Notes under the pieces: model-generated | Told to the model about the DNA's origin: nothing | What the model saw: only the letters and a program-made list of their open reading frames with translations | Databases searched by the model: none | Position numbers and translations under genes: made by a program | Assembly: GCA_965214795.1 (NCBI GenBank) | Contig: OZ243976.1 | Coordinates: forward strand, 4,030,001 to 4,094,000 | Origin: JAJDXW01 sp965214795 | Lineage (GTDB): Bacteria; Pseudomonadota; Gammaproteobacteria; HK1 | Length of the DNA stretch: 64,000 nucleotides | Direction: 5' to 3' | Part shown: positions 34,601 to 42,073 of the stretch, piece by piece | Numbering within the stretch: position 1 is the first letter of the stretch | How the letters are laid out: every line of letters starts with the position of its first letter

Positions 34601-35840
34601 GGCCGTCGAGGCCCACCATCTCTTCCTTGGTGCGGCGGATGAAGTGGCGACTCCGGGCGTCCCGCGGGAAGCGGCGGAACGCCTCGCCGGTCGAGAAGAC
34701 CTGCGGATCGAGCAGCCGCCACAGGTGGTGGTAGGGCGAATCCTTGCCCATGTGGGGGGTCGCGGTAAGCAGCAGCAGGCGTCGCGCGGCCCAGCCGAGG
34801 CCGGAGAACCGACCTGCCGGTTCGCCGGCCCCGCCGGCGCGGCAGCCGGCCAGCGCCTCCGCCAGCTCGTAGCGCCGCGTCTTGCGGACCCGGTGGTTCT
34901 CGCTCGTCGCGGCGAGCTTGTGCGCCTCGTCGAAGACGACGAGATCGTAAGGAGGCACGCCGGCTTTACGCAGCGCATCGAACGCCCGCTCGCCGGCCAG
35001 GGTATCGAGGGACACGATGGCGAGGTCGCTTTCCGGCCCCCGGAACGGGTTGTCGTCCGTCCCGGGGTGGGCTCCCGAACTTCCGGAACTTCCGGAGGGT
35101 CCGGGACTCCCGAACCCCTCGGAATCCGGATCCTCGAACGTTCGGGAGCCGCCGGAGCCGCGCGGCACCGCCGAACCAGAGACGATGCGGAATCGCAGGC
35201 GGAACAGGATGCGAAGCTCCCGCTCCCAATTCCCGACCAGGCCGGCGGGCGGGACGATGAGCACTCGCCGGATGCGCCCGCGGGACAGCATTTCGCGGAC
35301 GTAGAGGCCGGTCATGATCGTCTTGCCGGCGCCCGCGTCGTCGGCCAGCAGGAAGCGCAGCGGCTCCTGCCGGAGCATCCGCTCGTAGACCGCGATGCGC
35401 TGGTGGGGCAAGGGGTCGATGCGCGCCGTCTCGGTGGCGAAGGCGGGGTTGAACTGGTGCCCGTGGGCGAGACGCAAGGCTTCCGCCACTGCGGAGAGCG
35501 CCCTCGGGTCCGCGGCGAAGTCGAGCGGGGGCGGGTACACGGGGCTCGACGCCGCCGTCGCGGCGACTCCCGGAGACACTCCCGCCGCCCGCTCCCGGCC
35601 GGCGGCCTGCTCGGCCGGCGCCGGCAGCGCCGCGTCCAACTCCTGCAAGCGCGCCGCCGCGAGTCGGCGCGGGCGCGACTGGCCGGATTCCCAGCGATGG
35701 ACCGTGATCGACGAGACCCCCAGCCGTTCAGCGAACTGAATCCGGGTGAGGCCCATCTCCTTCCGGATACGCCGCACGTTTCCGCCCGATTCCGCCTCGA
35801 GCGGTTCGCTGGGCTCGAGAGGTTGTCCGCCGTCCGCCAT
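31617..35840 (-). CDS. SNF2-family helicase with XRE and DUF3883 domains
   Basis: About 1407 residues from ATG 35840 (an in-frame TTG at 35873 is possible). Domains: XRE-type helix-turn-helix at about 20-60 (MGLTRIQFAERLGVSSITVH), SNF2 ATPase with DDAGAGKT (about 165), VFDEAHK (about 300), LTATPH, and the C-terminal RecA lobe ending in LEQRMGRIHRYGQ; a C-terminal DUF3883-like nuclease-fold domain (GFDLLS ... RRIEVKGRAG). Low-complexity inserts lie at about residues 233-256 (PSGSSGSSG), 547-568 (DPGFDPGFDLGLDPG) and 910-950. First gene of the island. It presumably translocates on DNA for the methylase/ATPase triad. Confidence 0.85.
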   Translation of the reverse strand: MADGGQPLEPSEPLEAESGGNVRRIRKEMGLTRIQFAERLGVSSITVHRWESGQSRPRRLAAARLQELDAALPAPAEQAAGRERAAGVSPGVAATAASSPVYPPPLDFAADPRALSAVAEALRLAHGHQFNPAFATETARIDPLPHQRIAVYERMLRQEPLRFLLADDAGAGKTIMTGLYVREMLSRGRIRRVLIVPPAGLVGNWERELRILFRLRFRIVSGSAVPRGSGGSRTFEDPDSEGFGSPGPSGSSGSSGAHPGTDDNPFRGPESDLAIVSLDTLAGERAFDALRKAGVPPYDLVVFDEAHKLAATSENHRVRKTRRYELAEALAGCRAGGAGEPAGRFSGLGWAARRLLLLTATPHMGKDSPYHHLWRLLDPQVFSTGEAFRRFPRDARSRHFIRRTKEEMVGLDGRPLYPPRACDTFSYGLTSGPEGERALYDETSAYLLRAYGRALDDRPAVRLAMSVFQRRLASSTWALHRSFERRIEKLVRTIEDLQSGRVSAAELARRQHGLDRRYRDDFFDTHGADDDARDARGGEGAGSARGRGDGGLDPGFDPGFDLGLDPGLGERNEDYEDAVLGAVAAVTVEELRREVETLRALGARASRLIESGSESKFEKLREVLEDPRYADEKWLIFSEHRDTVDYLIRRLEGLGFSGRLARIHGGMAWPEREEQVERFRRPGGARYLVATDAAGEGINLQFCRLMVNYDVPWNPARLEQRMGRIHRYGQKHDVRIVNLVAGDTHEGRVLRVLLEKLEAVRRELRSDKVFDVIGRLFENRSLREYMIEALTDEGERRVVGRVGGALSADRVRGVGDEERRIYGGDGASGEVAGRLDGLRDDVERERYLQLLPGYVRRFVENAAGLLDLEVHGDLDGFFSLVPRRAGALDALLPALEGYPPAARERLCVRRPETEDRAGNGRGNGYAGRSGPALGNRDGDENENGYEGRNEGGAQTESNAPCIWLHPGEAVFDALSRRVLSAFGRDALRGAIFVDPRANAPYFFHLALISVEVEVEPEPEPETEPARKPGGASRAPEPFGRDPVEWSAPPESRASRTSDRFGPRAAKWLEPPEPAESRGSTWFTPPAAERAEPARSRERLIRERRLIGLRHDEAGAPAECPVEHLLLLRGAPEVPPGAVPLASRGISMRAEAASYVEREVLARRVEGHRAAVRVELPERRRRVGVGFDLRAAELAARRTKLAARGAKRSGRDAGAEDEDALDEIKREQRTLSTEKARALARLDTAPERIVPGFVRFLAHALAVPATNPEEVERHDARVEKVAVRIALGWERERGAEVRDVSEPELARSAGLPDWPGFDLLSIHPPGETRRIEVKGRAGQGTIRMEANEWKQACHLGEHYWLYVVFDCATSAPRLARVRDPFAKLLARSRSDDAFTISAASLIEAAEQG

Positions 35841-35905
35841 GGCCGGCAACTGTAAAGTAATGCATCCATTCAAGTCGATTTATAGACTGTTGCATTCATG
35901 AGAAA
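35841..35905 (-). promoter_or_regulatory. Candidate promoter of the defence island
   Basis: A TATAAA -10-like hexamer on the minus strand at 35884-35879 lies about 40 bp upstream of the helicase ATG, in an AT-rich patch unusual for this genome. GCAAC (minus strand, about 35893-35889) and GTTGC (about 35850-35846) form inverted half-sites around it. No clear -35. The helicase carries its own XRE domain, so autoregulation here is conceivable. Confidence 0.4.
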
Positions 35906-35950
35906 TCACGGGGGGCAGGGGCGGCCGGTTGCGGCTATAGTGCGCGCGCC

Positions 35951-36775
35951 ATGATTCGGGCGCGGCGAGATTCGGGGGACGGCGGGAGAGGCGCGGGCGG
36001 CTCACTGCTCGGGCCGGACGATCCGGCGCCCTTCGAGGTGATCAACGCGAGCGGGGCGGCGCCCGTCGTCTTCCTCTGCGACCACGCGAGCAACCGGGTG
36101 CCGCGCGCGCTCGACAGCCTCGGACTTGCGCCGGGGGAGCTCGAGCGGCACATCGCCTGGGACATCGGGGCCGCGGCCCTCACGCGCCGGCTCGCCGCCC
36201 ACTTCGACGCCCCGGCGGTGCTCGCCGGATACTCCCGCCTGGTCATCGACTGCAACCGTCGGCTCGAGGACGAGCAGTCGATCCTCGCCGCAAGCGACGG
36301 CACGGCGGTGCCGGGCAACCGGAACCTGACCGAGCGCGAAGCGGCCACCCGGGCGGAAGCCTGCTTCCGGCCCTACCACCGCGCCTGCGCGGCCGTGCTC
36401 GACGACGTGGAAGCGCGGGGCGGGACCCCGCCGGTGGTGATGATGCACACCTTCACGCCGGACCTGAACGGGAACCGCCGGCCCTGGCACGCCGGCGTTC
36501 TATGGCACGAGGACGGCCGGATGGCCCTTCCGCTCCTCCGTGCGCTCCACACCCGAGGCGATCTCCTCGTCGGTGACAACGAGCCCTATTCCGGCGCTTC
36601 GCCCCACGGCTACACCATGCCGGAACATGCCGCGCGGCACGGGCGCGCCAACGTGCAGATCGAGGTGCGCCAGGACCTCGTCGCCGACGAACCGGGCATC
36701 GAGCGCTGGTCGTCCATCCTGATCGAGGCCCTCACCAAGGTCTTCGCCGACCCCGCTCTCTACGAACGCCACTGA
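35951..36775 (+). CDS. N-formylglutamate amidohydrolase family protein
   Basis: 274 residues with the FGase domain: VVFLCDHASNRVPRAL at the N-terminus, HIAWDIGAAALTR, SRLVIDCNRRLED, and a later VVMMHTFTPDLNG. Family members hydrolyse N-formylglutamate in histidine degradation or related N-formyl/acyl amino acids. No hut genes are nearby, so the substrate is uncertain. Divergent from the island. Confidence 0.88.
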   Translation: MIRARRDSGDGGRGAGGSLLGPDDPAPFEVINASGAAPVVFLCDHASNRVPRALDSLGLAPGELERHIAWDIGAAALTRRLAAHFDAPAVLAGYSRLVIDCNRRLEDEQSILAASDGTAVPGNRNLTEREAATRAEACFRPYHRACAAVLDDVEARGGTPPVVMMHTFTPDLNGNRRPWHAGVLWHEDGRMALPLLRALHTRGDLLVGDNEPYSGASPHGYTMPEHAARHGRANVQIEVRQDLVADEPGIERWSSILIEALTKVFADPALYERH

Positions 36776-36849
36776 CCGCTGGCCAGAGGCCGGAGTTCGC
36801 GACGCAAGGGCCGGCATACGCAAGGATCGGCGCGATTGACGGCAGCACA

Positions 36850-36859
36850 GATTGTAATC
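36850..36859 (+). promoter_or_regulatory. Candidate BrnA operator upstream of brnT
   Basis: GATTGTAATC, with inverted GATT/AATC arms, lies 31 bp upstream of the brnT ATG in a short AT-rich patch. BrnA antitoxins repress their own promoter. A TTGACG just upstream (about 36836) could be a -35, but no well-spaced -10 is evident. Confidence 0.3.
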
Positions 36860-36890
36860 ACAGTCAGATCGGATCGAGGCACCGTTGCCG

Positions 36891-37154
36891 ATGTACGAAC
36901 GGGATGAGGACAAACGGCGTGTCAACGCGGCAAAGCACGGCGTGGACTTCGACCGCATGGACGCTTTCGAATGGGACACGGCCTTGGTCGATCCGGGGAA
37001 GGACCACGACGAGTCCCGCTGGACGGCGACAGGATTCATCGGTCCGGTGCTGCACGTCGTAGCCTTCACGGAGCGAGGCGAGACCGTCCGCATCATCAGC
37101 TTGCGCAAGGCCACGAAGAGAGAGGCCCATCGGCATGTCGAAGATCAAGCATGA
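36891..37154 (+). CDS. brnT: BrnT-family toxin
   Basis: About 87 residues, ribonuclease toxin of the BrnTA type (RelE-like fold). Typical features: DEDKRRVNAAKHGVDFDRM at the N-terminus (the KNxxKHGV motif), then VDPGKDHDESRW and VRIISLRKATKREAHRH, the conserved C-terminal RIISxRxAxxxE. Start at ATG 36891; a TTG at 36885 is in frame. Its 3' end overlaps brnA by 20 bp. Confidence 0.92.
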   Translation: MYERDEDKRRVNAAKHGVDFDRMDAFEWDTALVDPGKDHDESRWTATGFIGPVLHVVAFTERGETVRIISLRKATKREAHRHVEDQA

Positions 37155-37452
37155 CATCGTCTTCCCGACGGCAGAGGAAGACGCCGCCATTCGGGCCGGC
37201 ATCGCTGCCGATCCGGACACCCGGGAACTCACCGCCGAGGAGATTGCCCGGATGCGGCCGGCGAGCGAGGTCCTCCCGCATGTCCTCGAGCGCTACCGCC
37301 GCACGCGAGGCAAGCAAAAGGCTCCCACGAAGAAACACGTCACGATCCGACTGGACGCCGATCTCGTGGCCCACTTCCGCGACGGCGGGCCGGGCTGGCA
37401 GACGCGGCTGAACGATGCGTTGCGGCGGGCGATCTTCGGCCCGGCCGCATGA
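37135..37452 (+). CDS. brnA: BrnA-family antitoxin
   Basis: 105 residues. C-terminal ribbon-helix-helix DNA-binding region KHVTIRLDADLVAHFRD followed by WQTRLNDALRRAI is the BrnA signature. It neutralises BrnT and represses the operon. It overlaps the toxin gene, the normal toxin-first order. Confidence 0.92.
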   Translation: MSKIKHDIVFPTAEEDAAIRAGIAADPDTRELTAEEIARMRPASEVLPHVLERYRRTRGKQKAPTKKHVTIRLDADLVAHFRDGGPGWQTRLNDALRRAIFGPAA

Positions 37453-37778
37453 CCGGGCCGGGAAGGCCCGCCGCGGCCGGGCGACGAATGAACGTCTGAA
37501 CCGCTCAATCGCATCCCGCTCCCATGGGCGAGTCGAGGTACCGGGGGCGCCCAGCGCGGCCACACCCGATGAAACCCGCGCACCGGACGTGGAATCGGCA
37601 AGCGTCGGGTACACTCGGGCGTGCGACTCGCCTTCACGGGCGACATGCTGGAGGGAGGAATGCCGCACGTCGATGCGCCCATCTCGATCGCGATGGACGT
37701 CATCGTAGAGCGTCCTCGTCCGCGTCGAGCGTCGAACCTCCGCACCGCCGCCCGCCGGGCCTGGACCCGACTCCCCCG
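37453..37778. other. Intergenic region upstream of the Liv-type operon
   Basis: 326 bp between brnA and livH. Several short open frames are present but none resembles a known protein. A TACACT hexamer at about 37608 could be a -10 element; no convincing -35 is seen. Probably the leader of the transporter operon. Confidence 0.4.
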
Positions 37779-38789
37779 ATGAGGCAGTTCGTCGAGCGCC
37801 ACACCTTCTGGGCCATCGTCCTGGTCCTTCTCATCGCCGTCTTCCTGTGGCTCATCTTCGCGGTCTGGCCGCCTTGGCTGGTCGCCGCCATCGGCCGGAA
37901 GAAGACGTTCGTGAACACCCTCCTCAACGGGATCACCCTGGGCGGCCTCTACTTCCTCGTCGCGAGCGGCTTCACCCTCGTCTTCGGCCTCATGCGCAAC
38001 GTCAACCTCGCGCACGGCTCGATGTACCTCCTCGGCGCCTACATCGGCTACGACGTGGCCGAGGCGAGCGGAAGCTGGTTCCTCGGCCTCGCGGTCGCCT
38101 TCCTCGTCATTGCGCTCAGCGGGGCGCTGCTCCAGGTCCTCGTCTTCCGGCGCATGGAGGGCGACGACCTCCGCCAGACCCTCGTCACCATCGGCCTCTC
38201 CATCGTCGCCGCCGACCTGATGCTCGCCATCTGGACCGGCGTCACCTACCAGTTCAGCCCCCCGGAGTGGCTGTTCGGGGCCGCGAAGCTCCCCATCGTC
38301 TCCGTCGTCAAGTCGTCCGGCGCCGCCGTCTACATCAAGTACCCGATCTACCGGCTCTCCGTCCTCCTCGTCGCGGTTGCGATCGGGATCGTGCTCTGGC
38401 TCTTCCTCAACCGCACCCGCATCGGGATGATGATCCGGGCCGGGGTCAACGACCGCGACATGCTCTCCGCCTCGGGGGTCAACGTGCAGCTCGTCTTCGC
38501 GGTGGTCTTCGCGATCGGCGCCGGCCTCGCGGGATTCGCGGGGGTGGTGGGCGGCACCGCCCTCTCCATCGCCCCCGGCGAGGACATCCGCTATCTCCTC
38601 GCATCGCTCATCGTGGTCATCGTGGGCGGGCTGGGCTCGGTGACCGGGGCGGCCATTGGCGCCCTCCTCATCGGCCTCGCCGAGCAGTTCGGGCTCGCCT
38701 ACTTCCCGACCTACGGGGTCGTCCTCACCTTTCTCATCATGGTGTTCGTGCTCGCGGTGCGGCCCCAGGGGATCATGGGAGCGCGCTGA
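37779..38789 (+). CDS. Branched-chain amino-acid-type ABC transporter permease (LivH family)
   Basis: 336 residues with about eight transmembrane helices. LivH signatures: NTLLNGITLGGLYFLVASGF, LMRNVNLAHGSMYLLGAYIG (the NxAHG motif) and the EAA-like loop GEDIRYLLASLIVVIVGGLG. ATG 37779. Forms the inner-membrane channel with the next gene. Liv-type systems also carry urea, amides or aromatic acids, so the substrate is open. Confidence 0.93.
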   Translation: MRQFVERHTFWAIVLVLLIAVFLWLIFAVWPPWLVAAIGRKKTFVNTLLNGITLGGLYFLVASGFTLVFGLMRNVNLAHGSMYLLGAYIGYDVAEASGSWFLGLAVAFLVIALSGALLQVLVFRRMEGDDLRQTLVTIGLSIVAADLMLAIWTGVTYQFSPPEWLFGAAKLPIVSVVKSSGAAVYIKYPIYRLSVLLVAVAIGIVLWLFLNRTRIGMMIRAGVNDRDMLSASGVNVQLVFAVVFAIGAGLAGFAGVVGGTALSIAPGEDIRYLLASLIVVIVGGLGSVTGAAIGALLIGLAEQFGLAYFPTYGVVLTFLIMVFVLAVRPQGIMGAR

Positions 38790-38792
38790 AAA

Positions 38793-39920
38793 ATGGCCAA
38801 CGGGCGAGGAGACAGGCTCGAGCGCGCGCGCGGACACGAGCGAGGGCGCGGGCACGGCATCTTCTCGGGCGGGGTGAGCTGGTCCGACTTCCACCCCGCG
38901 ACGGTGGTCGCGGTCGTGTTCCTCGTCGCCTACCCGAGCTTCACCTCGGATTTCTTCACCTATCAGATCGGTGCCTACTCGCTCATCCTCGGCACCATCG
39001 CCCTGTCGCTGATGATGCTCGCGGGCTACGGGGGGATGGTGAGCCTCGCCCAGCTCACCGTCGCCGGCTTCGCCGCCTACCTGATGGCCATCCTCGGCGA
39101 CAACAGCGTCGGGGTGATGGGGCTCGGCTGGCCGTGGTGGCTTACGGTGCCGACCGCGATCCTCGCCGGGGCGGTCCTCGGGGCCATCATCGGTGCGATC
39201 TCGGTCCGTACCGAGGGCATCTACACCATCATGATCACCCTCGCGATCGCGGTCGCCCTGTTCTTCTTCGTGCGCCAGAACTACGTGCTGTTCAACGGCT
39301 GGACGGGGTTCGCGGGCGTCGAACCGCCAACCCTGTTCGGGATCTACTGGCGCGATCCGGTACCGTTCTACTACCTGTCGCTGGTCGTCGCGGGAGGCTT
39401 CTTCTGCGCGGTCCTGTACGTCTCGCGCTCGACGTTCGGACTGGGGCTCCAGGCCATCCGCGACAATCCCCGGCGCATGCGGGCGCTCGGCTTTGACGTC
39501 GCCCTCCACCGCATCTTCGCCTTCTTCCTCGCCGGCCTCATCGCGGCCACCGCCGGGGTCCTCCTCGTCTGGTTCAACGGCCGCGTATCGCCCGGTACGA
39601 TGGGGGTCGAGGCTTCGATCGACATCCTCGTCATCGCGGTGGTGGGCGGATTGCGCCATCCCATCGGCCCCTTCCTTGGCGCAATCGGCTTCGTGCTGCT
39701 CGAGAACTTCGCAATCGATCTCATCGACCGCGAGCGCTTCAACACCGTCATCGGGCTGGTCTTCCTGCTCGTGGTGCTGTTCTCGCCCGACGGTCTGTTG
39801 GGACTCTGGAACCGGATCCGGCCACGGCTCCGGTTCGACCGGAACGCGCGGCCGCTCGCCGGTCGCGCCGACACGGACGCCGGGCACCATCCCGCCGGCG
39901 TCCGACAATCCACCAGCTAG
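38793..39920 (+). CDS. Branched-chain amino-acid-type ABC transporter permease (LivM family)
   Basis: 375 residues. A charged N-terminal tail (RLERARGHERGRGHG) precedes about ten transmembrane helices with the LivM features ALSLMMLAGYGGMVSLAQLT (GxxSLAxxA), ALGFDVALHRIFAF and VVGGLRHPIGPFLGA. Starts 3 bp after livH. Partner of LivH. Confidence 0.92.
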   Translation: MANGRGDRLERARGHERGRGHGIFSGGVSWSDFHPATVVAVVFLVAYPSFTSDFFTYQIGAYSLILGTIALSLMMLAGYGGMVSLAQLTVAGFAAYLMAILGDNSVGVMGLGWPWWLTVPTAILAGAVLGAIIGAISVRTEGIYTIMITLAIAVALFFFVRQNYVLFNGWTGFAGVEPPTLFGIYWRDPVPFYYLSLVVAGGFFCAVLYVSRSTFGLGLQAIRDNPRRMRALGFDVALHRIFAFFLAGLIAATAGVLLVWFNGRVSPGTMGVEASIDILVIAVVGGLRHPIGPFLGAIGFVLLENFAIDLIDRERFNTVIGLVFLLVVLFSPDGLLGLWNRIRPRLRFDRNARPLAGRADTDAGHHPAGVRQSTS

Positions 39921-39931
39921 GGAGAACCAGA

Positions 39932-41191
39932 ATGTACCGAAAGGGAAAAACTCTGCTCGCCGCGGCAGCGCTGCTCGCGGGCAGCGCCGGCACTGCCGGC
40001 ATCGCGCAGGCCGAGGACACCATCAAGATGGGCGCGCTCGCGACCCTGGAGGGCGCGTTCGCGGTGCTCGGCCAGGACAGCATGCGCGGCGTCACCATGG
40101 CCCTCGAAGAGTTCGACTACATGGCCGGCGGCAAGCAGATCGAGCTCATCACCGGCTCGTCCGACGCCTCGCCGGACAGTGCCATCCGCGCGACCCGCAA
40201 GCTCGTCGAGCAGGACGGGGTGCAGGTCATGGTCGGCCCGCTCTCCGGCTCCGAAGGGCTCGCGGTCAAGGACTACGCGAAGACCCAGCCGAACGTCACG
40301 TTCGTGAACGGGACCTCGGCCGCCCAGGACACCACCCTGCGCGACCCGGCCCCCAACTTCTTCCGCTTCAGCACCGACGGCGCGCAATGGATGGCCGGCC
40401 TCGGCGAGTACGCCTACAACGTGAAGGGCTACCGGAGCGTGGCGGTCCTCGCGGAAGACTACTCCTTCCCGTACACCCAGGTATTCGGGTTCCTCGAGCC
40501 CTTCTGCCGGCTCGGCGGCAAGGCGCCGATCGACGCCCGCTTCTGGGTGCCCATCGGCAACAAGGACTACTCCTCGGTGATCGCGGCGCTGCCCGACGAC
40601 GTGGACGCGATCTACGTCGCCCTCGGCGGGGCGGACGCGATCAACTTCCTCACCCAGTACGAGCAGGCGGGCGGCGAGCTTCCGCTCGTCGCGGGCTCGA
40701 TCACGGTGGACCAGTCCGTGCTCGGCTCGAAGGGCCGGACCCGGGACTTCGTCATCGGCACCCCGTCCGCGGGGCCGATCTCCGACACCTGGGACGATGA
40801 GGGCTGGAACGCCTTCGTCGCGGCCTACCAGAAGCGCTTCCCGGACGGGTTCCCGTCGCCCTCGCTCTTCTCCCACGGCTACTACATCAACACCAAGGCG
40901 ATGCTCCTCGGCATCGAGGCGGTGGGCGGCGACCTCTCGGACGGCGGCGCGGCGCTGCGCGCGGCGCTCTCGAGCCTCGAGTTCGACACCCCGACCGGGA
41001 TGGTGAAGCTCGACGAGCGTCGCCAGGGGATCGCGGACATCTTCCTCACCGAGGTGATCGTGGGTCCGGAAGGGAACCTCGTGAACAAGACCATCGAGGT
41101 CATCCCGGCCGTCAGCCAGACCTTCGGCCTCGAGTACGAGAAGTTCCTCGAGTACGGGGCGGTCGGCCGCGAGAACCCGCGCTGCGAGTGA
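39932..41191 (+). CDS. ABC transporter substrate-binding protein (LivK-like)
   Basis: 419 residues with a signal peptide (KTLLAAAALLAGSAGTAGIA, cleavage near QAEDT). The type I periplasmic-binding fold is clear: IKMGALATLEGAFAVLGQD at the mature N-terminus, RKLVEQDGVQVMVGPLSG and later YVALGGADAINFL. It lies between the permease and ATPase genes of the operon. Ligand unknown. Confidence 0.92.
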   Translation: MYRKGKTLLAAAALLAGSAGTAGIAQAEDTIKMGALATLEGAFAVLGQDSMRGVTMALEEFDYMAGGKQIELITGSSDASPDSAIRATRKLVEQDGVQVMVGPLSGSEGLAVKDYAKTQPNVTFVNGTSAAQDTTLRDPAPNFFRFSTDGAQWMAGLGEYAYNVKGYRSVAVLAEDYSFPYTQVFGFLEPFCRLGGKAPIDARFWVPIGNKDYSSVIAALPDDVDAIYVALGGADAINFLTQYEQAGGELPLVAGSITVDQSVLGSKGRTRDFVIGTPSAGPISDTWDDEGWNAFVAAYQKRFPDGFPSPSLFSHGYYINTKAMLLGIEAVGGDLSDGGAALRAALSSLEFDTPTGMVKLDERRQGIADIFLTEVIVGPEGNLVNKTIEVIPAVSQTFGLEYEKFLEYGAVGRENPRCE

Positions 41192-41287
41192 TCGCGGAGC
41201 GGAAGTGACGAGGCGCCGGCGACGCGGCGGGAAGGACAAGGACCGGGAGGCGGGACGGCGCGCGCCCGCCCGCCTCCTCCCGAAGCG

Positions 41288-42073
41288 ATGCCCGGAACCG
41301 ACGCCCTCTCCAGGCTCCAGGGAGCCGGCCAGCACGCGCTGGAGCTCGAGGCGGTCAGCCGTTACTTCGGCGCGCTGGTCGCCCTCGCCGACATCAACCT
41401 CACCCTGGGGCCCGGGGAGCGGCGCGCGGTCCTCGGCTCGAACGGGGCGGGCAAGACCACCCTGTTCAACGCCATCACCGGCGACTTCCCGCCGACCACC
41501 GGGCGCGTGCGCCTCTTCGGCGAGGACGTGACGGATCTGCCCGTCCACGAGCGGATCCGCCGCGGCCTTCGCCGTACCTACCAGATCTCGCTGCTCTTCG
41601 GGGGCTTGAGCGTCATCGACAGCATCTATCTCGCCTGCCGCGGGGTGAGCCGGCGGCGGTTCTCGCTTCGCCGGGCGCGACGCGACGACGCGACGATGCA
41701 CGCGGCCGAGGCCCTCATCGGCGCGGTCAACCTCGAGGAGGTGCGGGACGATCGGGTATCCACCCTGAGCCACGGGCAGCAGCGCCAGCTCGAGATCGCC
41801 CTCGCCCTCGCGGGGGCACCCCGGCTCACCCTGCTGGACGAGCCGGCGGCGGGCCTTTCGCCGGGCGAGCGCGCGGATCTCGTCGAGATCCTGCAGGCAC
41901 TGCCCCGCCACATGAGCTACATCATCATCGAGCACGACATGGACGTGGCCCTGCGGGTCGCGGACAGCGTGACGATGATGCACAACGGGCGCATCTTCAA
42001 GGAAGGGACCCCGGACGAGATCGAGAACGATCCGGAGGTCCAGGAGCTTTACCTGGGGCATGGTCATGGCTGA
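41288..42073 (+). CDS. ABC transporter ATP-binding protein (LivG family)
   Basis: 261 residues. Walker A GSNGAGKTT, signature STLSHGQQRQLEIA (here LSHGQ, usual in LivG), Walker B LTLLDEPAAGLSPGE and switch IIIEHDM are all in place, so it should be active. Its 3' end overlaps the next gene by 14 bp. A 96-bp spacer separates it from the binding-protein gene. Confidence 0.94.
   Translation: MPGTDALSRLQGAGQHALELEAVSRYFGALVALADINLTLGPGERRAVLGSNGAGKTTLFNAITGDFPPTTGRVRLFGEDVTDLPVHERIRRGLRRTYQISLLFGGLSVIDSIYLACRGVSRRRFSLRRARRDDATMHAAEALIGAVNLEEVRDDRVSTLSHGQQRQLEIALALAGAPRLTLLDEPAAGLSPGERADLVEILQALPRHMSYIIIEHDMDVALRVADSVTMMHNGRIFKEGTPDEIENDPEVQELYLGHGHG

Noticed and set aside
17684..35840. Classification of the island as DISARM or BREX.
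   Set aside because: No DUF1998 (DrmB), PLD (DrmC), PglZ or BrxC/BrxL genes are present; DUF499, DUF1156 and SNF2 fit Hma better.
33606..35855. 749-codon plus-strand open frame opposite the helicase.
   Set aside because: No family match, biased antisense composition; helicase motifs are unambiguous on the minus strand.
35841..37140. Integrase, tRNA or attachment site bordering the defence island.
   Set aside because: None was found on either border (17.6 kb or 35.9 kb); no direct repeats that would mark an att site were seen.
37293..39908. 871-codon minus-strand open frame opposite livHM.
   Set aside because: Highly charged antisense translation; the plus strand encodes canonical permeases.
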